This document shows, piece by piece, positions 6,577 through 14,831 of a DNA stretch of 42,066 nt (the stretch's first letter is position 1; every line of letters starts with the position of its first letter). This stretch comes from Myxococcales bacterium (GTDB lineage: Bacteria; Myxococcota_A; Polyangia; Polyangiales; Polyangiaceae): contig JAAFHV010000050.1 in NCBI GenBank assembly GCA_013297655.1, forward strand, positions 1 to 42,066, written 5' to 3'. The translations under genes were made by a program, and so were the position numbers. The notes beneath the pieces are model-generated. The model searched no databases and had not been told where the DNA came from. It saw only the letters and a program-made list of their open reading frames with translations.

Positions 6577-8166
6577 ATGCGGTCGACGGGGCGCCTCTTC
6601 ATGTTGGCTATCGCGAGCGCGCTCGCCACCTCCGTGGTGGCCTGCGAGCCTGGCAGCGCCGCGCGCCCCGATGGCCAGCCGCCCACGTCCACCGCCCCGC
6701 TTCGCCTGCGCCGCCTCAGCGCGCGTGAGCTCCGCCTCGCCCTGGAAGACGTCACCGGCGTCGAGGTCGACGAGACAGCGCTCCCCGAGCGCGCCGACGC
6801 CCTCGGCTACGACAACGGCCCCGGGCTCCTCGATTTCTCTTTCGACGACGCACAAAAGGTCTCGCTCGCTGCGGAGCGCGCGGTGCGTGAGGCCACTCGA
6901 AGGAGCGCAGGTTGGGTCTCGCCCGCGTGCGCGAGTGTGCAGCACCCGCAGTGCCGCGCCGCCACCCTCGCCCTCGCGGCGCGCGCCTACCGAAGGCCGC
7001 TCGGCGCAGAAGACGAGGCCAGCCTCGGCGCCGTCTACGACGCGCGTGTCGCCGCAGGTCCGGTCGGGCCGCGTCCCTTCGAGACCACCCTCCTCGCCGC
7101 CCTCGTCAGCCCGAGCTTCCTCTACCGCGAAGAGCTCGGCTCCTCTGCCGCCGGCCCGCGCACCCTCTTGCCAAACGAGGTCGCGGTCGGGCTCGCGTTC
7201 ATGACCACCGGCGCCGCACCAGACGACGGCCTCGTCGGCGCCGCGAGCGACGGCTCGATCCTCGACGGCGAAGTGCGTCGCCGCGAAGCGACTCGCCTGC
7301 TCGCGACCCCGCGCGGTCGCCTCACGATCCGCGCGTTCCTCGAGCAGTGGCTCCACACGCGAAACGTGACCCGCCTCGCGAAAGATCCCCGCACTTACCC
7401 CGAGTTTCGCACCGAGCTCGCCGCCGAAATGCGCCGCGACGTGATCGCCACCCTCGACGACACGATCGCGAACGAGGGCTCGCTTCGGCTCCTCCTCACG
7501 ACCCGCGCCGCGTTCCCCGGAAAGCGCCTCGCCGAGGTCTACGGCGTGGGTCTCGCCGCCCCGTTCGCGAAGGTGGAGCTCGACGAGAGCCGCGCCGGCA
7601 TCCTCACCCGCGCGGGTTTGTTGTCCGTGCACTCTGCAAGCGATGGATCGGGGCCTATCGCGCGCGGCCTCGCGGTTCGTTCGTCGCTCTTGTGTGCGTC
7701 GCTCCCGCCGCCGCCGCCGGGTATTCCGCGCGCGGTTCCGTCGCAGAAGGCGCGCACCACACGCGAGCGCTTCGCCGAGCACACCAGGGATCCACGCTGC
7801 CAAAATTGCCACGCGCGCATCGACGGCGTCGGCTTCGGGTTCGAGCGCTTCGACGGCATCGGTCGCGCGCGCACGATGGAAAACGGCGTCCCGATCGACG
7901 ACTCGGGCACCCTCTACGACGCCGACGTCGCCAACGGTCCGTTCCATGGCGTCGCGGAGCTCGAGCGAAACGTGCTCGCGAGCGACGCGCTGCGCGCCTG
8001 CTTCGTGACCCACGCGATGCGGTTCGTCTTCGGGAACGGCGAGAGCGAAGCCGACTCCGCGCTCCTCCGTGAGCTCACCTCCGCGTTCGCGGTCGACGCG
8101 CCGATCGCGAAGCTCTTCGCCGACATCGCCGCCCACGAGGCCTTCGTACGGAGGACCGCGCCATGA
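6577..8166 (+). CDS. DUF1592/DUF1588 family cytochrome-like lipoprotein
   Basis: A 529-aa exported protein. The start at 6577 has GGAG 8 bases upstream and gives a lipoprotein signal ending ATSVVAC. It shows the order of the planctomycete/myxobacterial multi-DUF family: DUF1587-like N terminus, DUF1595, DUF1592 (LLAALVSPSFLYR), DUF1588 (AGILTRAGLLSVHS, then a single CQNCH haem-binding motif at C408-C411-H412), and a C-terminal DUF1585. A c-type haem attached at CQNCH is expected from the family. The stop overlaps the next start as ATGA, coupling it to the DUF1552 protein, its usual partner. The physiological substrate is not known. Confidence 0.92.
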   Translation: MRSTGRLFMLAIASALATSVVACEPGSAARPDGQPPTSTAPLRLRRLSARELRLALEDVTGVEVDETALPERADALGYDNGPGLLDFSFDDAQKVSLAAERAVREATRRSAGWVSPACASVQHPQCRAATLALAARAYRRPLGAEDEASLGAVYDARVAAGPVGPRPFETTLLAALVSPSFLYREELGSSAAGPRTLLPNEVAVGLAFMTTGAAPDDGLVGAASDGSILDGEVRRREATRLLATPRGRLTIRAFLEQWLHTRNVTRLAKDPRTYPEFRTELAAEMRRDVIATLDDTIANEGSLRLLLTTRAAFPGKRLAEVYGVGLAAPFAKVELDESRAGILTRAGLLSVHSASDGSGPIARGLAVRSSLLCASLPPPPPGIPRAVPSQKARTTRERFAEHTRDPRCQNCHARIDGVGFGFERFDGIGRARTMENGVPIDDSGTLYDADVANGPFHGVAELERNVLASDALRACFVTHAMRFVFGNGESEADSALLRELTSAFAVDAPIAKLFADIAAHEAFVRRTAP

Positions 8167-9521
8167 ACCGCATCGGACGACGCCCGTTCCTCTTCGGTGG
8201 CGCAGCGGGGCTCGCTTCGCTCATGTTCGGCGGCAGGCTCGCGGGCGCACCACCTCCCGGCCCGCAGCCCCGTCTCGTCCTCATCCTCCAAAACAACGGC
8301 ACTCAACAAGCCAACTTTTGGCCGCGCGCGGGCTTCACGTCTCCTATCCTCGAGCCGCTCCTTCGTGATCCGCGGATCGCCTCCAAGTGCCGCTTCGTGA
8401 AGGGCGTGTCCATTCCGGCCGACGCGAACGGCACCGACGGCAACGAGCACGACGTGGGTTTCGCTCGTATTTTTACGGGTCAGAAGCTTCTCTCGGTCGG
8501 CGGCAAGCCCATGGGCGGCGCGCGCTCGGTCGACCAAACGGTCGCGCGCGCCTTTCAGCAAGAGTCGATGGCCCTCGCGATCTTGTCGTCGTCGGTGGAG
8601 CCGTTCCCGAAGGTGGGCTTCGATCATCGGCGCAGCTTTTCGTACGTCGCGCCGGGCGTGCAGAACCCGCCGTTCGTCGACATGGTGCAAGCCTACGATC
8701 GGTTCTTCGCGCCGCCGCCCACCCTCGGCGCCGACGCACGCGCGGTCCTCGTCGCACGCAAGAGCGCGCTCGACGCCAGCCTCACCGACTTGGCGCGGCT
8801 CCGCGCGAGGGTGCCCGCGATCGAGCGCGAGAAGCTCGATCGCCACGCGGAGGCCATCCGCGACGTAGAGCTCGGCCTCACCCGCGACATCGAGGGTCGT
8901 CGTGGTGTGGGCGCGCTCTCGCCGTATCGTCCCGAAAAGCCAAAGGATATTGGCGCCAACCCATCGGCTCTCGTCACCGAGGAGCGCTTCGTTCCCGAGC
9001 TCGTCGGCGACGCGATCGACCTCACCGCCGCGGCGGTCCTCTCTTCGGCCGCGCGCGTGTGCACGGTGCAGCTCGGGTACGGAGGCGGCAAGTGGCGCTT
9101 CGCGTGGGAGGGCCTCGACATCGACTTCCACCAAGAGATCGCGCACCGCGACACCGGCGACGCGGGCTCCACACCCGAGAACACCGCGAAGGTCGTCACC
9201 GTGAACCGCTGGTACGCGTCGATGGTCGAGCGCCTCGCCGCGAAGCTCGAAGCGGTGCCGGAGTCCGACGGAACCACCGCGCTCGATCACACGCTCATCG
9301 TGTGGGCGAACGAGTTCGGCCGCGGAGACCACAGCCTGGAGAACGTGCCTATCGCGCTGATCGGCGGGGGAGCGCTCCACGGCCTCGGCAAGGGCGGGCG
9401 CACGATTGACGTGGGAATCCAGCCGTTCCAGCGCCTCGGGTGCACCATCCTGCGCGCGATGGGGCTGCCCGCGCGCGGCTTCGGCGACTTGCCGGAGTGC
9501 GGGCCATTTCAAGGGCTCTAA
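8163..9521 (+). CDS. DUF1552 family protein, Tat-exported
   Basis: A 452-aa protein whose ATG overlaps the preceding stop (ATGA). The N terminus GRRPFLFGGAAGLASLMFG fits a twin-arginine signal, implying export in folded form, often with a cofactor. The body matches DUF1552: LVLILQNNGTQQANFWP near the start, repeated histidine/aspartate positions, and ALDHTLIVWANEFGRGDHS followed by a GGG-rich stretch, which gives it the look of the alkaline-phosphatase/sulfatase-related DUF1501/DUF1552 group. It is almost always encoded next to DUF1592 proteins, and the pair probably forms a periplasmic redox or hydrolytic complex. The exact reaction is unknown. Confidence 0.9.
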   Translation: MNRIGRRPFLFGGAAGLASLMFGGRLAGAPPPGPQPRLVLILQNNGTQQANFWPRAGFTSPILEPLLRDPRIASKCRFVKGVSIPADANGTDGNEHDVGFARIFTGQKLLSVGGKPMGGARSVDQTVARAFQQESMALAILSSSVEPFPKVGFDHRRSFSYVAPGVQNPPFVDMVQAYDRFFAPPPTLGADARAVLVARKSALDASLTDLARLRARVPAIEREKLDRHAEAIRDVELGLTRDIEGRRGVGALSPYRPEKPKDIGANPSALVTEERFVPELVGDAIDLTAAAVLSSAARVCTVQLGYGGGKWRFAWEGLDIDFHQEIAHRDTGDAGSTPENTAKVVTVNRWYASMVERLAAKLEAVPESDGTTALDHTLIVWANEFGRGDHSLENVPIALIGGGALHGLGKGGRTIDVGIQPFQRLGCTILRAMGLPARGFGDLPECGPFQGL

Positions 9522-9543
9522 GCGCCTTAGCTAAGCGCTTTAG
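9518..9543. repeat. Tandem 13-mer at the DUF1552 stop codon
   Basis: CTAAGCGCCTTAG is followed directly by CTAAGCGCTTTAG (one mismatch). Each unit is nearly self-complementary and the first includes the TAA stop of the DUF1552 gene. It can fold as a hairpin and may help end transcription. Confidence 0.5.
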
Positions 9544-9568
9544 CCAAAGCCCCTATCGAAACGAGCTA

Positions 9569-9732
9569 GGCGCCCGGTCGAAATAAGTGTGTCAGCTTCC
9601 GTCGAGACCGACGCGAGGCAGGTGCTACCGGTGCTCGCTCCTACTCCCGTAGTTTGAGGAGCGGAGCGACGAGGCCACCTGCCGCAGCGAGAGGATCGGC
9701 GGGAGATGGCACACTTATTTCGACCGGGCGCC
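9569..9732. repeat. 164-bp imperfect palindrome with perfect 23-bp terminal inverted repeats
   Basis: Bases 9569-9591 are the exact reverse complement of 9710-9732 (beginning GGCGCCCGGTCG and ending AAGTGTG on the left). Inside are two further paired arms: GGCAGGTG/CACCTGCC (9617-9624 with 9676-9683) and CGCTCCT/AGGAGCG (9636-9642 with 9657-9663), closing on a 14-base loop. The whole element therefore folds into one long hairpin. It fills the gap between convergent genes and its right end abuts the stop codon of the next gene. There is no ORF in it and no clear target-site duplication. It resembles a palindromic MITE or a large bidirectional terminator. Confidence 0.8.
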
Positions 9733-10350
9733 TTAGGTCGACCACTCGTCGTCGACCACGATTTCGGGGAGCGGCGGGGGCGCGAGGGAGTCCACGAGCT
9801 CGGCCATCTCGGAGATGTCGAGGGTGGAGAGCGCGACGGGGCGAGTCTTGGGCGCGGCGGGGGACGCGGGGAGCGGCGGAGGCCCCTTTGGGGTGGGCAC
9901 GCCGACCGCGCCGCGGAGACGCAACGCGATGTCGGCGAGCGCTTCACGGCCGGCTTCGGACAGGCCTCCCTCGAGGGAGCGAACGCGGTCGACGTCGGCG
10001 GCGATCGTGGCGACGAGTGTCTTCAGCTCGGCGAGAGAGAGACCGAGGGACTCGATCGCGACGGCGCGCTCGACGCTCGGTCGCGTAGAAGGACGGGGCG
10101 GAGCGCGGCCGGGGGACGAGGACGACGGGGGCCGTGAAGCCTGGCCCGGCCGTGTGCTCGCGGGGGCTCGCGACGAGCTCGGCCCCGACGGCGCTTTGGC
10201 GCCCGGGATCGGCGGCGGCCTGACGCCTGGGATCGGCGGCGGCTTGACGCCCGGGATCGGCGGCGGCTTCGCGGCCGTGCGCGCGCTCGATCGGAGCGGT
10301 AGAGACGACTTCGTCTCAGGATTGGTCTCGCTCGCCGTCTTCTTGCTCAT
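9733..10350 (-). CDS. Proline-rich hypothetical protein with three PPPIPG repeats
   Basis: A 205-aa protein. The N-terminal half is low complexity, Ser/Pro/Arg/Ala rich, with three tandem PPPIPG[VA][KR] units. The C-terminal half has a short helical region (LGLSLAELKTLVATIAADVDRV) and ends in an acidic tail (EIVVDDEWST). No signal peptide or membrane segment is present. I recognise no family; proline-rich repeats of this kind often serve as flexible linkers or SH3-like ligands. It is convergent with the DUF1552 gene and downstream, on the same strand, of the quinone oxidoreductase. Confidence 0.7.
   Translation of the reverse strand: MSKKTASETNPETKSSLPLRSSARTAAKPPPIPGVKPPPIPGVRPPPIPGAKAPSGPSSSRAPASTRPGQASRPPSSSSPGRAPPRPSTRPSVERAVAIESLGLSLAELKTLVATIAADVDRVRSLEGGLSEAGREALADIALRLRGAVGVPTPKGPPPLPASPAAPKTRPVALSTLDISEMAELVDSLAPPPLPEIVVDDEWST
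10205..10276 (-). repeat. 24-bp in-frame tandem repeat, three units
   Basis: Units starting at 10205, 10229 and 10253 each begin GGGATCGGCGGCGGC on the plus strand. They encode the PPPIPG repeats and, being in frame, can expand or contract without disrupting the protein. Confidence 0.75.
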
Positions 10351-10434
10351 CCCGCGCCCCCCATACCCAGTCGCATCTTCTCACGAGCTCGACCCGCGCT
10401 CAAAGCGCGGAGTTAACCCTGGATGCACACTCGC

Positions 10435-11409
10435 TCACGACGCGCAGGTGATCACGACCTTCCCGAAGCCCTCGTTTTTGGCCACGATCGCGATCGCAGC
10501 CTCCACTTGCGCGAGCGGGAACGAGGCGTGGATCACGGGAGTGAGGCGCTTCTCCGCGAACAGCGGAGCGAGGTGCCGTTCGAGCACACGGCCGGCGAGG
10601 ATCTTCTCCTCGAGGGGGCGCGAGCGGAGCACGGTGCCCTTGATCGTGAGTCGCTTGCGGAGCACCGCGCCGAAATCGATCTCCCCCGATGCGCCCGCGA
10701 GGAGGCCGACCAGCACGAGGCGCCCCTTCGGAGCCATGCACGCGAGCGACTCGTTCACGTACGCGCCACCGACCAGATCGAGCACCACGTCGACCCCGCG
10801 CCCGCCGGTCGCCTCGAGCACCGCCGCCGAGAAGCGTGCATCCTTCACCAATATGCCGGTCCCGAGGCCGAGGGCGCGCGCGTCGTCCAACTTGTCCTCG
10901 GTGCGCGCGGTCCCGATCGCCGTCGCGCCGATCGCGCGCGCGATTTGCAGCGCCGCTGTGCCGACCCCGCTGCCCACCGCGTGCACGAGCACCGTCTCGC
11001 CGGCCGCGAGCCCCATCTGCGACACCATCGCGTCGTAGGCCGTCAAATAAGCCTCCGGGAGGGCCGCGGCCTCCTCGAACGAGAGGTTCGTGGGCAGCCG
11101 CGCGACCGTCTCCGCGTGCACCACGAGCGACTCGGCATACGCCCCGCCGCCGACGAGCCCGAACACACGATCGCCGATCGCGAGCCCGAGCACCTTGTCG
11201 CCGAGCGCGTCCACCACGCCGGCGTACTCGAGCCCGGGCACGTCTTGCACCGCGTCCTTCGGGGCGGGGTATCCGCCACGAATCTGCAAGAGGTCGGCGC
11301 GGTTCACCGCGGTGGCGTGCACACGAACGCGCACCTCGCCGGTGCCAGGGGTGGGCTCGGGACGCTCTTCGACGACGAGGGAACCTTCACGAATGACGGC
11401 AGCGCGCAT
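10435..11409 (-). CDS. NAD(P)H:quinone oxidoreductase, PIG3-type, zinc-free MDR family
   Basis: A 324-aa medium-chain dehydrogenase/reductase. It shows the family signature NRADLLQIRGGYPAP (36-50), the GLEYAG motif (59-64) and the cofactor-binding HAVGSGVGTAALQIA (143-157). The Cys and His zinc ligands of alcohol dehydrogenases are absent, consistent with the quinone oxidoreductase branch that reduces quinones or enals with NADPH. It is cytosolic, lacking a signal. The start ATG at 11409 matches the family start. Gene identity is confident at family level; the natural substrate cannot be told from sequence. Confidence 0.93.
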   Translation of the reverse strand: MRAAVIREGSLVVEERPEPTPGTGEVRVRVHATAVNRADLLQIRGGYPAPKDAVQDVPGLEYAGVVDALGDKVLGLAIGDRVFGLVGGGAYAESLVVHAETVARLPTNLSFEEAAALPEAYLTAYDAMVSQMGLAAGETVLVHAVGSGVGTAALQIARAIGATAIGTARTEDKLDDARALGLGTGILVKDARFSAAVLEATGGRGVDVVLDLVGGAYVNESLACMAPKGRLVLVGLLAGASGEIDFGAVLRKRLTIKGTVLRSRPLEEKILAGRVLERHLAPLFAEKRLTPVIHASFPLAQVEAAIAIVAKNEGFGKVVITCAS

Positions 11410-11458
11410 TCGGGGAATCTACACGCGTTTCGTTCCCCACGTCACGGGCGCTCGCGCG

Positions 11459-11983
11459 CTACTCGTGGGAGGGGAAGAGGTGGTCACGGCCCTGCGGCGC
11501 GTCGTCGTGGCAGCCCCAGCAGCGCTCCGATTTGCCGTCGAATACGAGGTTTCCGGCGGCGCCGACCACCACGTAGCGCCAGTCCCCGTGCTCAGGATCG
11601 AAGCCTTTTTCGCGCTTCTCCATCGCCATCGTGGGGCCTTTGTCGCCGCTCGGGCGCTCCACGTGCTCCATCAGGATCTTGGCGCCGACCTTCGCCTCGC
11701 GGACCTTCCCCTCGAAGGCGGCGCGGCCATCGTCGTTCGCGAGGAGCGTGTATTCCCAGCGGCCACCGGCGTGCCCGAGCGACGTGAAGCGGCCGGGGAC
11801 TGCGGTCACGCCGTCGCGGAGATCTTTCGGCGCGCCGTTCGCGACCTTCGCCTCCACCTTGGGCTTCGGCGCGGTGCGAGCCTTGTCCGAGGTGCCGACC
11901 GGATCGAGCGGGGGCGGGGGGCAGGCCGTGAGCAGCGCGCACGCGAGGGCTGCGAACGAGAGCAGCGAGACCGAACGAAGCAT
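11459..11983 (-). CDS. Cytochrome P460-like lipoprotein with one CxxCH motif
   Basis: A 174-aa protein from ATG 11983; further codons upstream are open but lack a signal. The N terminus is a lipoprotein signal (LLSFAALACALLTAC followed by PPPP). The C terminus carries CWGCH (155-159), a c-type haem site, followed by DDAPQGRDHLFP. The middle section (VPGRFTSLGHAGGRWEYTLL, EGKVREAKVGAKILMEHV, DWRYVVVGAAG) matches the cytochrome P460 pattern. Family members oxidise hydroxylamine or bind NO, but most lipoprotein versions are uncharacterised. It is divergent from trmL, only 46 bases away. Confidence 0.82.
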   Translation of the reverse strand: MLRSVSLLSFAALACALLTACPPPPLDPVGTSDKARTAPKPKVEAKVANGAPKDLRDGVTAVPGRFTSLGHAGGRWEYTLLANDDGRAAFEGKVREAKVGAKILMEHVERPSGDKGPTMAMEKREKGFDPEHGDWRYVVVGAAGNLVFDGKSERCWGCHDDAPQGRDHLFPSHE

Positions 11984-12029
11984 CGGCCGCGACCCTACAC
12001 GATGGCGCGAGCTTTGGTAGCGTGCGCCC

Positions 12030-12566
12030 GTGCCCCGCACCACCAACGAAACGAAGCGCCTCCGCGCGAGCCCCCCCGCGCGTCCGTTCCACGTCGTGCT
12101 CGTGGAGCCCGAGATCCCGCCGAACACGGGCAGCATCGCGCGCCTCTGCGCCGCCACGCAGTCCCCGCTCCACCTCGTCGGCAAGCTCGGCTTCCGCATC
12201 GACGAGCACGCCGTCCGCCGCGCGGGGGTCGATTATTGGCACTTGGTCGACGTGCAGACGCACCCGGATTTCGACGCGTTTTTGGCGCGATTCGCAGAGG
12301 TGTCCCCCGAAGGTGCGCTCCACTTGTTCACCGGCACCGCGACCGCGAGCTACTCCGAGCCTCGTTATGCAGGGGGCGACGCGCTCGTCTTCGGGAAAGA
12401 GAGCGTCGGCCTCTCGGACGAGCTCTTGGCGCGTTTTCCCGATCGTCAGGTCGCTATCCCCACGATTGGCGCAGTGCGCTCGTTGAACCTCGCCAACGCG
12501 GCGGGCATCGCGCTCTTCGAGGCCCTCCGCCAAGTGGGCACTTGGGAGAACGCGACCTTGGGGTGA
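12030..12566 (+). CDS. trmL: tRNA (cytidine(34)-2'-O)-methyltransferase, TrmL-like SPOUT enzyme
   Basis: A 178-aa SPOUT methyltransferase from a GTG at 12030. It shows the three conserved blocks: PPNTGSIARLCAA, LVFGKESVGLS and VRSLNLANAAGIALFEALRQ, which form the knotted S-adenosylmethionine site. TrmL methylates the 2'-OH of the wobble nucleotide of tRNA-Leu isoacceptors. The short length without an N-terminal RNA-binding domain favours TrmL over TrmH or RlmB. Residues 1-18 are a basic extension. Confidence 0.9.
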   Translation: MPRTTNETKRLRASPPARPFHVVLVEPEIPPNTGSIARLCAATQSPLHLVGKLGFRIDEHAVRRAGVDYWHLVDVQTHPDFDAFLARFAEVSPEGALHLFTGTATASYSEPRYAGGDALVFGKESVGLSDELLARFPDRQVAIPTIGAVRSLNLANAAGIALFEALRQVGTWENATLG

Positions 12567-12689
12567 GGCTCGCGACGCGACGCCAACACTCGCGCGATGG
12601 CCGGTCGGTCGCGAACACAACGCAACGCGACGCGACGCGTCGCTACGTGCCCATTGTCTCGCGCGGCGGAAGACGAGACGCTGTCGAGA

Positions 12690-13847
12690 ATGCCAGCGAA
12701 CGAGCCCCGCCGCGAGCCCACCCAAATCCACGTGCTCGTCGGGTGCTCCGACGCGCGCGACGTGGGTCAAGTCCACCTCGAGGTCGTCGAGAAGGTGCGC
12801 GCGGAGTACCTCGCCCGCGGCGTGCGGAGCGAGCTTTACGTGCTGCGTACGCCGGGCACGTTCGTCACGAAAGACGTGCTCCTCGACATCAAACGTGTCG
12901 TCGAGACCACCCGCCGCGAGGTAGGGCCAGACGAGCCGCTCGAGTACTTCGTGCATCTTTTGTCGCACGGGGAGCTCTCGATCGAGGGGGCGGAGCGTTT
13001 CCGCTGCGGGGTCCACGACCTCACGGTCGAACAGGGCTCCATGTTCAACTGTGGAATGCTCCAGGCCACGCGCGTGGCGGTCGATCTCGAGCGGCTCATC
13101 ATCGGGATAAAGCCCACGTTCGCGCTCCCGGACGGCACCTCGCTCACGGTGGAGGACGAGCGAGGCGTGCGCCGGCTCTTGCTCGCGCACTACGGCTACG
13201 ACGGGCACCTCGCCGGCGACTGGGTCAAAAGTGTCGACGATCTCCGCACCCACACGCGCCTCCAGAAGTCCGTCGTCGAGCGCGCCTTCCGCGACGATCC
13301 GGATTTGCGAAGGCTGAGCCTGCGTGTCACCGCCGGCATTCAGGATTATCGCCGCAACGCCTACGTGCGCGTCGACGGCGGTGAGCCGGATGGCAAATTC
13401 TGGGACGAGGGGCAGCGCCTCATCAATCAAACGTTGTCCGATTTGCCGCCCCATAGCATCGATCGCGCGCGCCAGTCGGAGGGCCAAATGCCGCTCGTCG
13501 GCCTCTTCGCGATGAGCGACATTCGTGGCTCCCGCGCGCGCGCCCTCGCCACCTACGCCGCGCTCCACCAGCGCCCCGTCACGAGCTACGAGCCGAACAC
13601 CGTATTCGCGATAAGCGGCAGCGCCCTCGACCTCCCCGACACGCCGTTCGGCCCCTATGCCGTGTGTGGCCTCTACTACAGCGCGCAGAGCCTAGGGCTC
13701 CGGCAATACCTGGTCATGGGCAGCTCCGATGCGCAGGTGGCGCGCATGATTCGGAAGGTAGAGTCCGATCCGCTCGTGTCGCTCGTGGTCAATCACTTCC
13801 GGATCGCGCTCGTGCCGTCCGTCGTCGAAGCGCCGCGCACCGCATGA
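12690..13847 (+). CDS. Two-lobed protein with beta-carbonic-anhydrase-like motifs, coupled to bestrophin
   Basis: A 385-aa cytosolic protein. The N-terminal lobe has HVLVGC19-S-D21-A-R23, then VLRTPGT (51-57) and FVHLLSH93GEL, in the order of the beta-CA signatures CxDSR, RNxxN and GHxxC. The Cys of HxxC is Leu here, so the zinc site is altered. The C-terminal lobe repeats the layout in degenerate form: GLFAMSDIR (271-279, Met for Cys) and LGLRQYLVMGSSDAQV (335-350, like beta-CA LG-x-x-x-I-x-V-x-GH-x-x-C-G-A). One partial plus one decayed lobe recalls the layout of carboxysomal CsoSCA and LCIB-like proteins. The stop overlaps the bestrophin ATG. The ATG at 12690 is chosen; an in-frame ATG at 12597 adds an unlikely basic leader. 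The carbonic-anhydrase link is inference from motifs. Confidence 0.75.
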   Translation: MPANEPRREPTQIHVLVGCSDARDVGQVHLEVVEKVRAEYLARGVRSELYVLRTPGTFVTKDVLLDIKRVVETTRREVGPDEPLEYFVHLLSHGELSIEGAERFRCGVHDLTVEQGSMFNCGMLQATRVAVDLERLIIGIKPTFALPDGTSLTVEDERGVRRLLLAHYGYDGHLAGDWVKSVDDLRTHTRLQKSVVERAFRDDPDLRRLSLRVTAGIQDYRRNAYVRVDGGEPDGKFWDEGQRLINQTLSDLPPHSIDRARQSEGQMPLVGLFAMSDIRGSRARALATYAALHQRPVTSYEPNTVFAISGSALDLPDTPFGPYAVCGLYYSAQSLGLRQYLVMGSSDAQVARMIRKVESDPLVSLVVNHFRIALVPSVVEAPRTA

Positions 13848-14782
13848 TCCTCTACGAGCGTACGACGTGGCTCAAGATGGTCTTTCGTGTGCACGGCAGC
13901 GTCGTGCGGCGTATTTGGCCACGGTTCTTCGTGACCACCCTCATCGCGGCGGCGCTCACTGCGTTGCAGACCGACCCCCGTTTCAAGATATCGCTCACCG
14001 TCGCGCCATTTCTTATTACCGGCTTGCCGCTCGGCATCATCCTCGGCTTCCGAAACTCGTCCAGCTACGACCGGTTTTGGGAGGGGAGGAAGCTCTGGGG
14101 CGCGCTCACCAACCAGTGCCGTACGTTCGTCCGCCAGCTCCACACCATCGTCGTGCCGCCGCAGGGGGAGGCCGAGGGGGCGGCGCTCGATGCCTATCGT
14201 AAGGAAATGACGTACACGCTCGTCGCGGTCGCCCTTTCGCTGCGAATGCACCTCCGCCGCGAGACGAACCGTGAAGAGCTCGGCCCCTATTTGCCAGCGG
14301 GCGACATCGAAGCGCTCGCGACGGAAGCCTCCCCCCCGAGTGCGCTCGTTCATCGCCTCGGCCTCGTGCTTCGGCGCGCCGCGAGCGAAGGCTACGTGCA
14401 CCCGATGCACGTCCCGATACTGGAGAGCACGCTCGCCCAGCTCACCGACGTGATCGGCGGCTGCGAGCGAATCAAGAACACGCCCACCCCCATAAGCTAC
14501 ATCATCTTCATTCACCGTGCGGTCGCGGTCTACGCGGTTCTCCTCCCGTTCGGCCTCGTCGACACCGTTCATGCGCTGACGCCGGTGGTCGTCTTTTTTA
14601 TCTCGTATGCCTTCTTCAGCCTCGACGCGATAGGCGACGAGCTCGACGATCCGTTTCGCCACTCCGAAAATGGGCTCCCGCTCGCCACCCTCGCGCGGGG
14701 AATCGAGATTTACGCTAGGAAGCGCCTCGGCGACACGGAGCTGCCCGCGCCGATGGTCCCGGTCAACGGCGTCTCGCTCTGA
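13844..14782 (+). CDS. Bestrophin family anion channel
   Basis: A 312-aa membrane protein. It has the bestrophin signatures SYDRFWEGRKLWG, the NTPTPISYIIFIHR helix and DELDDPF near the C terminus, with about four membrane segments. Bacterial bestrophins form pentameric channels conducting anions or cations, and algal thylakoid members carry bicarbonate. The ATG at 13844 overlaps the preceding stop (ATGA), so it is translated together with the carbonic-anhydrase-like protein. Codons upstream remain open in frame but overlap the other gene entirely, and the protein start MILYERTTWLKMVFRVHGS is typical for the family. Confidence 0.93.
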   Translation: MILYERTTWLKMVFRVHGSVVRRIWPRFFVTTLIAAALTALQTDPRFKISLTVAPFLITGLPLGIILGFRNSSSYDRFWEGRKLWGALTNQCRTFVRQLHTIVVPPQGEAEGAALDAYRKEMTYTLVAVALSLRMHLRRETNREELGPYLPAGDIEALATEASPPSALVHRLGLVLRRAASEGYVHPMHVPILESTLAQLTDVIGGCERIKNTPTPISYIIFIHRAVAVYAVLLPFGLVDTVHALTPVVVFFISYAFFSLDAIGDELDDPFRHSENGLPLATLARGIEIYARKRLGDTELPAPMVPVNGVSL

Positions 14783-14831
14783 TCCCGCCGTCGCGCGGTC
14801 ATCGGCCACGACTCGTCTGCGAAGGCCCGCT

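Noticed and set aside
9709-9724. TGGCACA sequence at the right arm of the palindrome, resembling a -24 box
   Set aside because: No GC at the -12 position; the bases are explained by the inverted repeat.
12560-12650. GCGACGCGACGC-rich stretch with a 12-bp palindrome GCGACGCGTCGC before the carbonic-anhydrase-like gene
   Set aside because: Low-complexity GC sequence gives such palindromes easily; no conserved spacing or second copy was noted.
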